Part shown: positions 44,012 through 52,315 of the stretch, one piece after another
How the letters are laid out: the number at the start of each line of letters is the position of its first letter
Numbering within the stretch: position 1 is the first letter of the stretch
Source of the DNA: Ruminococcus sp.
Lineage (GTDB): Bacteria > Bacillota > Clostridia > Oscillospirales > Ruminococcaceae
Assembly (NCBI GenBank): GCA_021770655.1
Contig: JAETQO010000017.1
Coordinates: 1 to 64,000, forward strand
Reading direction: 5' to 3'
DNA: 64,000 nucleotides
The notes under the pieces: generated by a model
Seen by the model: only the letters and a program-made list of their open reading frames with translations
What the model was told of the DNA's origin: nothing
The model's database searches: none
Made by a program: the position numbers and the translations under genes

Positions 44012-45355
44012 ATGGGAAGATTATTCGGAACGGACGGAGCGAGAGGCGTTGCGATAACCGAGCTTACCTGCGAGCTTGCTATGCAGATAGGCAGAGCGGC
44101 GGCTATGGTGCTTGCCAAGGAATGTGAGCATAAACCGAAAATTATTATCGGAAAGGATACCAGAATTTCGGGAGATATTCTGGAGTCGGCACTGGTAGCC
44201 GGAATTTGCTCGGTCGGAGCAGACGCGCATATTTTAGGAGTAGTTCCTACTCCCGCGGTAGCAATGCTTGTGAAAAAGTACAATGCGGACGCCGGAGTTA
44301 TGATCTCGGCATCGCACAATTCTGTGGAGTTCAACGGAATAAAGCTTTTCTCCGGTAACGGATTCAAGCTTTCAGATGAGATCGAAAACGAGATCGAAGA
44401 GCTTATCCTTGACAAGCCCGAACAGATCGCTCTGAAAGACGGCTGTGAACTTGGTCATATTTATTATGAAAAAGAGGCGGTCTGGGATTACATACGCTAT
44501 GTAATGAAAACCGTGCAGACAGATTTTAACGGTATCAAGGTAGCGTTGGATTGTGCGAACGGTTCGGCTTCGGTATGCGCTCAGAGAATTTTTGAGGGTC
44601 TCGGCGCAAAGTGCGTAATGCTTAACGACAAGCCCGACGGAACCAATATAAACGAGAACTGTGGTTCTACCCATATTGAGGGCTTGCAGAAAGCAGTAGT
44701 TGAAAATCACTGTGACATTGGTCTTGCCTTTGACGGCGACGCCGACAGATGTCTTGCGGTAGACGAAAAGGGAGAGCTTATCGACGGAGATAAGATACTT
44801 GCAATATTCTCTAAATATATGAAGAATATGGGCATACTTAAAAATAACGCCTGCGTGGTTACGGTCATGACAAATCTTGGATTTTTTAAGTTTGCAAAAG
44901 CAAACGGTATCGTAGCGGCAACCACAAAGGTAGGCGACAGATATGTGCTTGAGGAAATGCTGAAAGGCGGTTATAATGTGGGCGGCGAGCAGTCGGGACA
45001 TATTATTCTGCTTGATTACGCCAACACGGGCGACGGTGAACTTACGGGAACAAAGCTTCTCACTATTCTCAAATGCACGGGCGAAAAAGCGAGTGAGCTT
45101 GCATCCTGTATGGAGTGTTATCCGCAGGTGCTTGTAAACGTAAAAATTACTGCTGATAAAAAGGGCATGTGGGATAAGATTCCTGAGATAACCGAGGCTA
45201 TTGATATGTACGCCGAAAAGCTTGGCGACGATGGAAGGATACTTGTACGCGAGTCGGGAACAGAACCGCTTGTAAGAGTTATGATAGAGGGTAAGAGAAC
45301 AGGAATTATTACCGAGTATGCACATAAGATCGCGGAGCTTATTGAGGAGATGTAA
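44012..45355 (+). CDS. glmM: phosphoglucosamine mutase
   Basis: GlmM converts glucosamine-6-phosphate to glucosamine-1-phosphate for UDP-GlcNAc, feeding peptidoglycan and murA. The 447-residue protein has LFGTDGARG at the start, the phosphoserine loop ISASHNSVEFNG near residue 98, the Mg-binding DGDADR near 240, the sugar-recognition GEQSGHI near 325 and the phosphate-binding RESGTEPLVRVM near 410. All are intact. GAAAGAAGG precedes the ATG. Confidence 0.95.
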   Translation: MGRLFGTDGARGVAITELTCELAMQIGRAAAMVLAKECEHKPKIIIGKDTRISGDILESALVAGICSVGADAHILGVVPTPAVAMLVKKYNADAGVMISASHNSVEFNGIKLFSGNGFKLSDEIENEIEELILDKPEQIALKDGCELGHIYYEKEAVWDYIRYVMKTVQTDFNGIKVALDCANGSASVCAQRIFEGLGAKCVMLNDKPDGTNINENCGSTHIEGLQKAVVENHCDIGLAFDGDADRCLAVDEKGELIDGDKILAIFSKYMKNMGILKNNACVVTVMTNLGFFKFAKANGIVAATTKVGDRYVLEEMLKGGYNVGGEQSGHIILLDYANTGDGELTGTKLLTILKCTGEKASELASCMECYPQVLVNVKITADKKGMWDKIPEITEAIDMYAEKLGDDGRILVRESGTEPLVRVMIEGKRTGIITEYAHKIAELIEEM

Positions 45356-45361
45356 CTTTCT

Positions 45362-45646
45362 GTGGAAGAATATCTGAAAGATTTTGAAATAACCGTTACA
45401 CTGTTGCCGGAACACCGATTCGGGATCAACGTTTTCAGGGGCGGCGAGAATATGTCGCTTACAATGGCAATATGCGAATTTGCAAATTATATGGATTGGT
45501 TTTATGATATTGTCGTAAAATCAGAATACGACAGTAAATTCGGTTTTGTGTGCGAATGCAAAGATAAATGTACGGACGAAAACAAGCTTAAAACATACGT
45601 TGAAATGTTCATTTTTGAGAACCGCAACGTTTTTGATACAAAATAA
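45362..45646 (+). CDS. hypothetical protein
   Basis: I do not recognise this 94-residue protein. It is acidic, rich in aromatic residues, with YMDWFYDIV in the centre and a CECKDKC cluster near residue 68 that could bind a metal. It has no signal peptide. The start is a GTG at 45362, six bases after the glmM stop codon and following GAGGAGATG. It is followed 14 bases later by a methyltransferase gene, so it is probably translated as part of that operon. Confidence 0.6.
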   Translation: MEEYLKDFEITVTLLPEHRFGINVFRGGENMSLTMAICEFANYMDWFYDIVVKSEYDSKFGFVCECKDKCTDENKLKTYVEMFIFENRNVFDTK

Positions 45647-45660
45647 AGGAAAATCAAGGT

Positions 45661-46536
45661 ATGAGAATAACACAAAACTGGAAAAATTACAGGATATTAG
45701 ATACTACCGACGGCGACAAGCTTGAAAGCTGGGGCGGAAAGATACTTGTAAGACCCGACCCTCAGATAATTTGGAAATCTCCCAAGCGAAGCGATATGTG
45801 GGGGAAAGCCGACGGAGTTTATCACCGTTCCTCAAAGGGCGGCGGCGAGTGGGAGTACAAGCGCAGACTGCCCGAAAGCTGGAATATATCTTACGGAGAG
45901 CTTAAGTTTATAATTCGTCCCACAGGCTTTAAGCATACCGGGCTTTTTCCCGAGCAGGCTGTAAACTGGGACTTTATGGCGGATAAGATAAGAAATGCCG
46001 GCAGACCGATAAAGGTTCTGAACTTATTCGCTTACACGGGCGGAGCGACTTTAGCCTGTGCAAACGCAGGCGCAAGCGTTTCCCACGTTGACGCTTCAAA
46101 GGGAATGGTGCAGTGGGCGAGAGAAAACGCCGCTGTTTCAGGCTTGTCTGATAAGCCTATACGCTGGCTGGTGGACGACTGTGAGAAATTTGTCAAGCGT
46201 GAGATAAGGCGTGGAAACTTTTACGACGCTGTGGTTATGGATCCTCCGAGCTACGGCAGAGGTCCGGGCGGCGAGGTCTGGAAGCTTGAGGACTGCATTT
46301 ATGATCTGGTAAAGACTTGTTCGGGCGTTCTGAGCGACGATCCGCTTTTCTTCCTGCTCAACAGCTATACCACAGGACTTTCGCCGTCGGTTATGGCATA
46401 TATCCTGAACGATGTGCTGGGTACACGTTTCGGCGGAAAGGTCACTGCGGACGAGATAGGCTTGCCCGTTGAGGCGACCGGGGGCGTTCTGCCTTGTGGT
46501 TCAACAGCTATATGGACAGCAGACGCAGTCTGCTAA
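45661..46536 (+). CDS. class I SAM-dependent RNA methyltransferase (RlmK/RlmI-like)
   Basis: The 291-residue enzyme resembles the Rossmann methyltransferase part of RlmI/RlmK-type rRNA methyltransferases. Visible are GLFPEQAVNWDFM near residue 100, the cofactor loop LNLFAYTGGATLACANAGA near 122, the acidic VDASKGMVQWARENA near 147 and the catalytic VVMDPPSYGRGPGGEVWKLE near 196. It lacks an N-terminal PUA domain, so it is a short form. The exact RNA target cannot be told from sequence. Confidence 0.86.
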   Translation: MRITQNWKNYRILDTTDGDKLESWGGKILVRPDPQIIWKSPKRSDMWGKADGVYHRSSKGGGEWEYKRRLPESWNISYGELKFIIRPTGFKHTGLFPEQAVNWDFMADKIRNAGRPIKVLNLFAYTGGATLACANAGASVSHVDASKGMVQWARENAAVSGLSDKPIRWLVDDCEKFVKREIRRGNFYDAVVMDPPSYGRGPGGEVWKLEDCIYDLVKTCSGVLSDDPLFFLLNSYTTGLSPSVMAYILNDVLGTRFGGKVTADEIGLPVEATGGVLPCGSTAIWTADAVC

Positions 46537-46560
46537 GACAAGCAAACGGAGAATGACGAA

Positions 46561-46956
46561 ATGGACGACGGCAAAACTAAAAGCAGAAAAAAGAAAATCA
46601 TACTTATACCCGTGATCATAATCGCATTTGCGCTGTATTCGCATTATGTATTCAGAACGTGGAATCCTGCTGAGGCTTTTGAGACGTGGAAAAGCGTTTC
46701 TATAAAAGGTAATGATATCGAGATCATTCGCGAGGGTATATATTCAAGCGGAGACACAACAGGTCTTAACATTGGCTATGTTTTTGTAAGCTATGGCTGT
46801 TCCAAAGAGGAGGCAATGAATAAAATGGGCTTTTACAAATATGGAGACGGAGCGGACTACAGAACGTGTGAATGTGGAACCCACGCAGTAATATCAGGTA
46901 AGTTTTACTATCTGGGCGGTTATATGATGAAATACCGTATTGTCGGTATTTGCTGA
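46561..46956 (+). CDS. small membrane-anchored protein, paralogue 1
   Basis: The 131-residue protein has a basic N-terminus, one membrane helix (about 12-30) and an outer domain. Its pattern GLNIGYVFVSYGCSKEEAMNKMGF and final MKYRIVGIC match those of the next gene (VGYIYFTDAFSEEEAMEKAGF and YRVVGAC), so the two are diverged tandem copies. No family is recognised. The distance to the next start is short (14 bases), implying joint translation. Two further Cys at CECG near residue 116 are not shared. Confidence 0.65.
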   Translation: MDDGKTKSRKKKIILIPVIIIAFALYSHYVFRTWNPAEAFETWKSVSIKGNDIEIIREGIYSSGDTTGLNIGYVFVSYGCSKEEAMNKMGFYKYGDGADYRTCECGTHAVISGKFYYLGGYMMKYRIVGIC

Positions 46957-46970
46957 GAAAGGATAACATT

Positions 46971-47351
46971 ATGATAAAATTGCTTGCGCTGTCTGCGGCG
47001 GCAATCTGTACGGTTTTCCTTTGCGGCTGCGGAGTTAAAACGGGAGAAGAGATCGCAGCTCAATACGGTATAAACGGCGAAGGTTTTATTCATTTAAAAG
47101 AGGGGTATTACTGCGGAGAGGGCGACTGTACAAAGGAGCATAATGTGGGATATATTTATTTCACCGACGCTTTTTCCGAGGAAGAAGCAATGGAAAAAGC
47201 GGGCTTTCACGATGAAGGTGAAACAGTGGGGAAAGGAGAAGAAAAGCAAAAAGCGTTCACCTCCGACAGACACGCCACTACCGTTATTTTATCCATTGAG
47301 GATTACGATGATGGGCATTTGCTTACATACAGAGTTGTAGGCGCTTGCTGA
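46971..47351 (+). CDS. small lipoprotein, paralogue 2
   Basis: The 126-residue product carries a lipobox, FLCGC, with Cys near residue 18, so it should be lipid-anchored, unlike its paralogue, which uses a membrane helix. The outer domain has EGYYCGEGDC, then VGYIYFTDAFSEEEAMEKAGF and the ending LLTYRVVGAC. The conserved C-terminal Cys may form a disulfide. GAGAAAGG precedes the ATG at 46971. Function unknown; it lies between its paralogue and an aminoglycoside-like nucleotidyltransferase. Confidence 0.68.
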   Translation: MIKLLALSAAAICTVFLCGCGVKTGEEIAAQYGINGEGFIHLKEGYYCGEGDCTKEHNVGYIYFTDAFSEEEAMEKAGFHDEGETVGKGEEKQKAFTSDRHATTVILSIEDYDDGHLLTYRVVGAC

Positions 47352-47365
47352 GAAAGGGTGATTCG

Positions 47366-48229
47366 ATGATTAAAATGCGTACCGAGCAGGAAATGTTTGA
47401 TACGGTAATCAATACCGCAAAAGAGGACGAGCGGATACTGGCAGTAATGCTGAACGGTTCACGCTCAGACCCTCACGCTGTCAAGGACGTTTATCAGGAT
47501 TACGACATTGTTTATTTTGTGACGGACGTTAAGCCCTTCTGGAACAACACAAAGTGGCTGGAGGAAAAATTCGGGAAGATAGCCGTTATGCAGACTCCTG
47601 AAACTATGGGGCTTATTCCGCCGGATAATGACGGAAAATTTGTGTTTCTTACTATCTTCGAGGACGGGAACCGTATAGATTTGACGATAACAAGCAAGCC
47701 TTATGTCGATAACGGCGAACCTGCAGTGGTTTTGTTTGACAAGACAGGAGTGCTGGCGCAGGTAAATCCGAGAGATGATTTTTGGTTTATTGAGCCGCCG
47801 ACGGAAAAGTTTTTTCACGACTGCTGTAACGAATTCTGGTGGTGCCTTAACAATGTTGCTAAGGGAATTGCAAGGGACGAACTGCCGTATGTGATGAATA
47901 TGTTTAATTGCGTAGTCCGTGAAATGCTTGACAAAATGACGGAATGGTATATCGGAATGAATTATGATTTCAGGGTTTCTGCCGGTAAATCCGGGAAGTA
48001 TTTTAAAAAGTATCTTCCGGGTGAGCTTTATAAAATGTACGCCGCGACATATTCGGACAGCGATTATGAAAATATATGGAAAGCGGTTTTTAAAGCTTGT
48101 GAGCTTTTCCGCAGAATAGCTTTAGAAATCGCACAGCGTTTCGGCTATGGATATAATGCGGCTGAAGATGAAAATATGATGAACTATATGACAATAATTA
48201 AGAAAGGAATGTTTGAAAATGGGATTTGA
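47366..48229 (+). CDS. ANT(6)-like aminoglycoside nucleotidyltransferase
   Basis: The 287-residue protein resembles the ANT(6)/AadE streptomycin adenylyltransferases. The nucleotidyltransferase motif LNGSRSDPHAVKDVYQDYDIVYFV lies at about 33-56 with both acidic metal ligands, and the EDGNRIDLTI strand near 98 provides the third. The C-terminal helical half is the family's substrate-binding part. Chromosomal members of this kind are common in Firmicutes and may not confer resistance. The ATG at 47366 follows GAAAGGGTG. It overlaps the next gene by about eleven bases. Confidence 0.85.
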   Translation: MIKMRTEQEMFDTVINTAKEDERILAVMLNGSRSDPHAVKDVYQDYDIVYFVTDVKPFWNNTKWLEEKFGKIAVMQTPETMGLIPPDNDGKFVFLTIFEDGNRIDLTITSKPYVDNGEPAVVLFDKTGVLAQVNPRDDFWFIEPPTEKFFHDCCNEFWWCLNNVAKGIARDELPYVMNMFNCVVREMLDKMTEWYIGMNYDFRVSAGKSGKYFKKYLPGELYKMYAATYSDSDYENIWKAVFKACELFRRIALEIAQRFGYGYNAAEDENMMNYMTIIKKGMFENGI

Positions 48230-49565
48230 TTTAGACGACATCAAGAAAACTATCGACAAGATCGATGATAAGATCCCCGATGATGTAAAGAAAAAAGCAA
48301 AGGAGCTTGCGACTAAGGAGAATTTTGAAAAGCTCAAGGATAAAGCTGAGGATCTGCTGAAAAAAGACGACAAGGGCAAAAAAGGAAAAGAAGGGCAAAT
48401 AAGGAGCAAAGCAATGAAACTTCACGATTTGCCGAACATTGGCGCTGTGCTTGAAAAACAGCTTATCGCTGTAGGTATAGATACTCCCGAAAAGCTTAGG
48501 AATGTCGGTACAGAGGAAACATTTTTAAGACTGAAAGCGTATGACCCGGGTTCCTGCCTGCATAAGCTTATGGCAATAGAGGGCGCTGTGCAGGGTATAC
48601 CAAAAAAGGAGATAAGCCCGGAGCGTAAGGCACATCTGAAAAGCTTTTTTGATTCGCTCGGGGGAGGTCTGATAATGGACAGCTATATTTATATGTACGG
48701 TATGGTCATGACCACGGAAAGCTTTCTGCTGAGCTGGGATTATCCGGAAGCAGACGGTTACTGCGAAATAAAGGAAAAGTACTTTCAGCTTGGCGGCGAG
48801 ACAGGAACTGCCGCGGCAGTACTTTGCAGTCTGGGAGCGAATGTCAAGCTTGGCGGAACTCATATCGGAAACCGCAACAGAAAGCTTATACTTGATTATT
48901 TTTCTGATAAGACCGCCGACACAAGCGAACTTGTTTACGAGGATTACGAAGGCGTTATCGATTATGTAATGATAGACAGGAATACAAGGACCTGTTTCGG
49001 AGAATTCGGAAAGCATTTTTCCAGAAAAGAACCGTTTTACGAGCTGCCCTGCGAAGAGTCTGTTATGAATGCGCAATGTATCGGCGCAGACCCGTTCTTC
49101 GGCGATGAGATAGCAAAGCTTTCGGTAAAGCATTCAAAGCCTTACGCTACTATTGATTGCCGTCACGATAGCTATATGAATATGCACTGTGCGGTCAACG
49201 CCGTATCCCATCAGTATGTCGATGACAATTACAGTGATATGAGCTACGAAGATGCTTTTAAGCTGTATACCGACTGTACCGACGGGCTTGTGATATTTAC
49301 GCTGGGTGAAAAGGGTGCAATGTACGGCAGAAAGGGTGAAGAGCCTAAATACTGTCCGGGATTCAGCGTTGATGACGTTTCAACACTGGGTGCGGGTGAC
49401 TGCTTTAAGGCCGGTACTGTTTACGGACTTTATAAAGGTATGGACGACGATCGGCTTGTGCGGTTTGCCTGTGCAACTGCGGCGATTGCCTGCACAAAGT
49501 TTCCCATACCTCTTGATCCGCCGACGCTCGACGAGATAAACGATCTTATGAATAACGCAGAATAA
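48219..49565 (+). CDS. charged coil - TfoX C-terminal domain - PfkB sugar kinase fusion
   Basis: One uninterrupted frame of about 448 residues holds three units. Residues 1-65 form a Lys/Asp/Glu-rich helix; about 66-148 are a TfoX C-terminal domain (LPNIGAVLEKQLIAVGIDTPEKLR and MAIEGAVQGIP); about 153-448 are a PfkB-type kinase with GGETGTAAAVLCSLGA and the catalytic GAGDCFKAG near 391. At both joints an internal ribosome site and ATG are kept: AAGGAGCAAAGCA before ATG 48414, and GGGGGAGGTCTGATA before ATG 48675. This suggests former separate genes fused by loss of stop codons, or several products from one message. Start codon ATG 48219 or TTG 48213. Confidence 0.78.
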   Translation: MGFDLDDIKKTIDKIDDKIPDDVKKKAKELATKENFEKLKDKAEDLLKKDDKGKKGKEGQIRSKAMKLHDLPNIGAVLEKQLIAVGIDTPEKLRNVGTEETFLRLKAYDPGSCLHKLMAIEGAVQGIPKKEISPERKAHLKSFFDSLGGGLIMDSYIYMYGMVMTTESFLLSWDYPEADGYCEIKEKYFQLGGETGTAAAVLCSLGANVKLGGTHIGNRNRKLILDYFSDKTADTSELVYEDYEGVIDYVMIDRNTRTCFGEFGKHFSRKEPFYELPCEESVMNAQCIGADPFFGDEIAKLSVKHSKPYATIDCRHDSYMNMHCAVNAVSHQYVDDNYSDMSYEDAFKLYTDCTDGLVIFTLGEKGAMYGRKGEEPKYCPGFSVDDVSTLGAGDCFKAGTVYGLYKGMDDDRLVRFACATAAIACTKFPIPLDPPTLDEINDLMNNAE

Positions 49566-49630
49566 TTTTGCGGATCGGTCGTTGATGTAACGCATTTTGA
49601 TTTAAGATTTCCGATTAAGGAGGAATTATT

Positions 49631-50020
49631 ATGTCATTCAAATTTGATAACCTGAAGAATAAGGCAGAAGAACTGTATGAAAAGGGTAAGGAAAAGGCTC
49701 ACGAGATAAATGAATCCGAGCAGGCTCAGAAAGCCAAGAACAAAGCAGGCGAACTTTGGAAAAAAGGCAAAGAAAAGGCTCATGAAATAGGCGAAACGGA
49801 GCAGGCACAGAAAGTCAAGGGCAAGGCTGGAGAGCTTTGGGGAAAAGGCAAAGAAAAGGCTCATGAAATAGGCGAAACGGAGCAGGCTCAGAAAGTTAAG
49901 CACAAGGCGGAGAATATACTCGACAAGGGTATTGACAAGGCTGAAAATATTTATGAAAAGCACAAAGAAAGAAAAGAGGCAGAGGCTGAAAATACGCCTG
50001 CCGAGATCGAAGAAAAGTAA
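49631..50020 (+). CDS. LEA-like protein with 27-residue amphipathic repeats
   Basis: The 129-residue product is almost entirely Lys/Glu/Ala-rich helix. Three nearly exact 27-residue repeats run from residue 8 to about 88, each of the form [20 protein letters not shown] followed by TEQAQKV, then a weaker fourth and an acidic tail. The pattern resembles group 3 LEA and CsbD/YtxH-like stress proteins. It has no signal peptide and should be cytoplasmic. The repeat units are also close at the DNA level (81 bases), indicating recent expansion. TAAGGAGG precedes the ATG. A desiccation or spore role is inference. Confidence 0.72.
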   Translation: MSFKFDNLKNKAEELYEKGKEKAHEINESEQAQKAKNKAGELWKKGKEKAHEIGETEQAQKVKGKAGELWGKGKEKAHEIGETEQAQKVKHKAENILDKGIDKAENIYEKHKERKEAEAENTPAEIEEK

Positions 50021-50043
50021 GTTTTTATGAAAAAGGAAAGAGA

Positions 50044-50898
50044 ATGAGCAGTTTTATTGAAATAAAGGATCTGCGCTTTTCATATATTAACGATATGGAA
50101 GAACCGCCTGTAAAAACAGAGGTTCTCAAGGGCGTAAATCTGAATATAGAAAAAGGCGATTTTGTAGCGGTTCTGGGGCATAACGGTTCGGGAAAGTCCA
50201 CTCTTGCTAAATGTATAAACGGCATAAATCTTCCCGAATCCGGCGCTGTGTATGTAGACGGTATGGACACGCTGGAGGAAAACAATCTTCTGCCAATCAG
50301 ACAGAAGGTGGGAATGGTTTTTCAAAATCCCGACAATCAGATAGTGGCTACCATTGTTGAAGAGGATGTGGCGTTCGCACTTGAGAATATGGGCGTTGAA
50401 CCTAAGGAGATACGACAGAGGGTTGACGACGCTCTTAAAACAGTTGGTATGTATGAATACAGAATGCACGCGCCTCATAAGCTTTCGGGCGGACAGAAGC
50501 AGAGAGTGGCTATTGCCGGAATAATTGCGATGCGCCCCGACTGTATTCTGTTGGACGAGCCGACGGCGATGCTCGACCCGCAGGGCAGAGCGGAGGTCAT
50601 GAAGACCGTTAAGGAGCTTAACGCTCAGGGCGTTACTATTGTGTTTATTACTCACTATATGGATGAGGCGGCGCAGGCGCGCAGAGTTGTTGTCATTGAC
50701 GGCGGAGAGATCATAATGGATAACGAGCCTGAAAAGATCTTCTCAAACGTTGAAACTATGAAAAATCTGGGACTTGACGTTCCGCAGGTAACGGAGCTTG
50801 CGTGGGAGCTGAAAAAGGCAGGTTATGATATTTCTACGGAAATTATTTCCGAAGAAGAGTGCGCTCAGAAACTTTTTGAAATGCTGAAGGATAAATAA
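50044..50898 (+). CDS. ecfA1: energy-coupling factor transporter ATPase A1
   Basis: EcfA1 is one of the two ATPases that power vitamin uptake by ECF transporters. The 284-residue protein has Walker [10 protein letters not shown] near residue 40, the Q-loop [10 protein letters not shown], signature LSGGQKQR near 145, Walker [12 protein letters not shown] and the C-terminal EcfA domain with [16 protein letters not shown]. The start follows AAAGGAAAGAGA. The gene order ecfA1-ecfA2-ecfT-truA is the standard group II arrangement in Firmicutes, here disturbed between ecfA2 and ecfT. Confidence 0.94.
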   Translation: MSSFIEIKDLRFSYINDMEEPPVKTEVLKGVNLNIEKGDFVAVLGHNGSGKSTLAKCINGINLPESGAVYVDGMDTLEENNLLPIRQKVGMVFQNPDNQIVATIVEEDVAFALENMGVEPKEIRQRVDDALKTVGMYEYRMHAPHKLSGGQKQRVAIAGIIAMRPDCILLDEPTAMLDPQGRAEVMKTVKELNAQGVTIVFITHYMDEAAQARRVVVIDGGEIIMDNEPEKIFSNVETMKNLGLDVPQVTELAWELKKAGYDISTEIISEEECAQKLFEMLKDK

Positions 50899-50919
50899 TT
50901 TAGTTTAGAGGAAAATAAA

Positions 50920-51780
50920 ATGGCGGTTATAAAAACGGAAAACCTTACTTATGTTTACGGCGAGGGCACGCCCTTTCAGAAAACTGCCGTGGACAATGTC
51001 AATATAGAGATAGAAGACGGCGAAATGGTGGGTATCATCGGTCACACCGGCTCAGGAAAGTCTACGCTTATTCAGCATTTCAACGGATTGCTGAAACCCA
51101 CGTCGGGCAGTGTTTATGTTGACGGGGAGAGACTATGGGACGACAAAGCAAGACTTCGCCCTATAAGATTCAAGGTAGGACTTGTCTTTCAGTATCCGGA
51201 ATATCAGCTCTTTGAAGAGACCTGTTACAAGGATATTGCTTTCGGTCCTAAAAATATGGGCATAAAGGAAGAGCTTATCGATAAGTATGTAAAGGAGGCC
51301 GCAAGAATGGTAGGGCTTTCGCCTGAAATTCTTGACAAGTCGCCCTTTGAACTATCGGGAGGACAGAAAAGGCGTGTGGCGATTGCAGGCGTAATGGCGA
51401 TGAATCCCAAGGTGCTTATTCTGGACGAGCCGGCTTCAGGGCTTGACCCAAAGGGAAGAGAGCAGATACTGGGTCTTATCAGAGAGTATCATCAGCAGAT
51501 GAAGAACACGGTTCTGCTCGTTTCACATTCAATGGAGGACATTGCAAAGAACGCGTCCAAGATACTTGTTATGAACGAGGCCAAGCTTTTCTGCTATGAC
51601 GATACCGTTAAGGTTTTTCATCGTTCGCAGGAGCTTGAGGCTATGGGACTTGCAGTGCCGCAGGTGACAAGAGTGTTCAATCGTCTCAGGGCTATGGGCA
51701 TAGATATTAAGGACGATGTTTATACAGTTGGCTATGCAAAAAAGCTTTTGCTTGATATGCTTACCAAAAAGGAGAAATAA
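50920..51780 (+). CDS. ecfA2: energy-coupling factor transporter ATPase A2
   Basis: The 286-residue partner ATPase has Walker A GHTGSGKST near residue 43, FQYPEYQLFEE, signature LSGGQKRR near 145 and Walker B VLILDEPASGLD, and the ending AVPQVTRVFNRLRAMG typical of EcfA2. It pairs with EcfA1 and binds the coupling helices of EcfT. It is followed directly, without a gap, by a gene that does not belong to the operon; the expected ecfT comes later in shortened form. Confidence 0.94.
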   Translation: MAVIKTENLTYVYGEGTPFQKTAVDNVNIEIEDGEMVGIIGHTGSGKSTLIQHFNGLLKPTSGSVYVDGERLWDDKARLRPIRFKVGLVFQYPEYQLFEETCYKDIAFGPKNMGIKEELIDKYVKEAARMVGLSPEILDKSPFELSGGQKRRVAIAGVMAMNPKVLILDEPASGLDPKGREQILGLIREYHQQMKNTVLLVSHSMEDIAKNASKILVMNEAKLFCYDDTVKVFHRSQELEAMGLAVPQVTRVFNRLRAMGIDIKDDVYTVGYAKKLLLDMLTKKEK

Positions 51781-52161
51781 ATGTCAAAAACGAGAAAAAG
51801 ACTTATTCTGTTAGGAATTATTCTGATATTGATTCTTATTTGTACAATATTAATAATTTATGCAGTTCGGAAAGAGCGGGGAACAAAATTTCACGGCAAT
51901 TGGTATAATGATGACAACACTGTCTATTTTAGCTGCAGCTATTGTAATGGTGATATAACATTTTCATTCCATAAAGATAATGAGTTTAGATTATATGGAC
52001 CTTGTTCATACGACAAGCATTCAATTTATGCAACAAATATGAATACTGAGACAGATATCAGAGATTTTGAAATAGAATATGTCTTTAAAGGCGATACCCT
52101 TGACCTTACATACAACGGCAGGGAGTATTCATTAAGGCAACACCGCACAATTACCGCCTAA
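51781..52161 (+). CDS. membrane-anchored hypothetical protein, end altered by a repeat
   Basis: The 126-residue reading has one N-terminal membrane helix (about 8-28; LILLGIILILILICTILIIY) and an outer domain with WYNDDNTVYFSCSYCNGDITFSF and a lipocalin-like alternation of strands. I do not recognise a family. The final nine or so codons (after REYSL) lie inside the TTAAGGC element at 52132, so the natural C-terminus may have been replaced; if TTAA first gave a stop, the protein lost little. It starts one base after ecfA2 and splits the ecf operon. Confidence 0.6.
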   Translation: MSKTRKRLILLGIILILILICTILIIYAVRKERGTKFHGNWYNDDNTVYFSCSYCNGDITFSFHKDNEFRLYGPCSYDKHSIYATNMNTETDIRDFEIEYVFKGDTLDLTYNGREYSLRQHRTITA

Positions 52162-52200
52162 CGGCTTTGTGCACGTCTAACTTGCCAATTTTCCGTTATC
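52132..52200. repeat. TTAAGGC-family element, copy 4 (right end missing)
   Basis: TTAAGGCAACACCGCACAA begins the element; bases 52132-52200 match the reverse complement of 29514-29582. After TTCCGTTATC the match to copy 3 stops and no closing TTAAGGC end follows, so its far end is deleted. The break lies about 60 bases before recognisable ecfT sequence. Confidence 0.75.
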
Positions 52201-52315
52201 TTGCACAGAAACTCCTTGAAAGACACAAGTATTCCTGCGTCGTTTCTATACAATCTAACGAAAAATTGCTTTTACGATCCTTACGTTTGTAATTTCGCGG
52301 ATACCCGGAAAGCTG

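Noticed and set aside
44372..45415. 347-codon minus-strand frame opposite glmM
   Set aside because: glmM on the other strand is complete; the antisense product has no recognisable feature.
49631..50020. 81-base repeats as a CRISPR-like array
   Set aside because: The repeats are in a continuous coding frame with no variable spacers.
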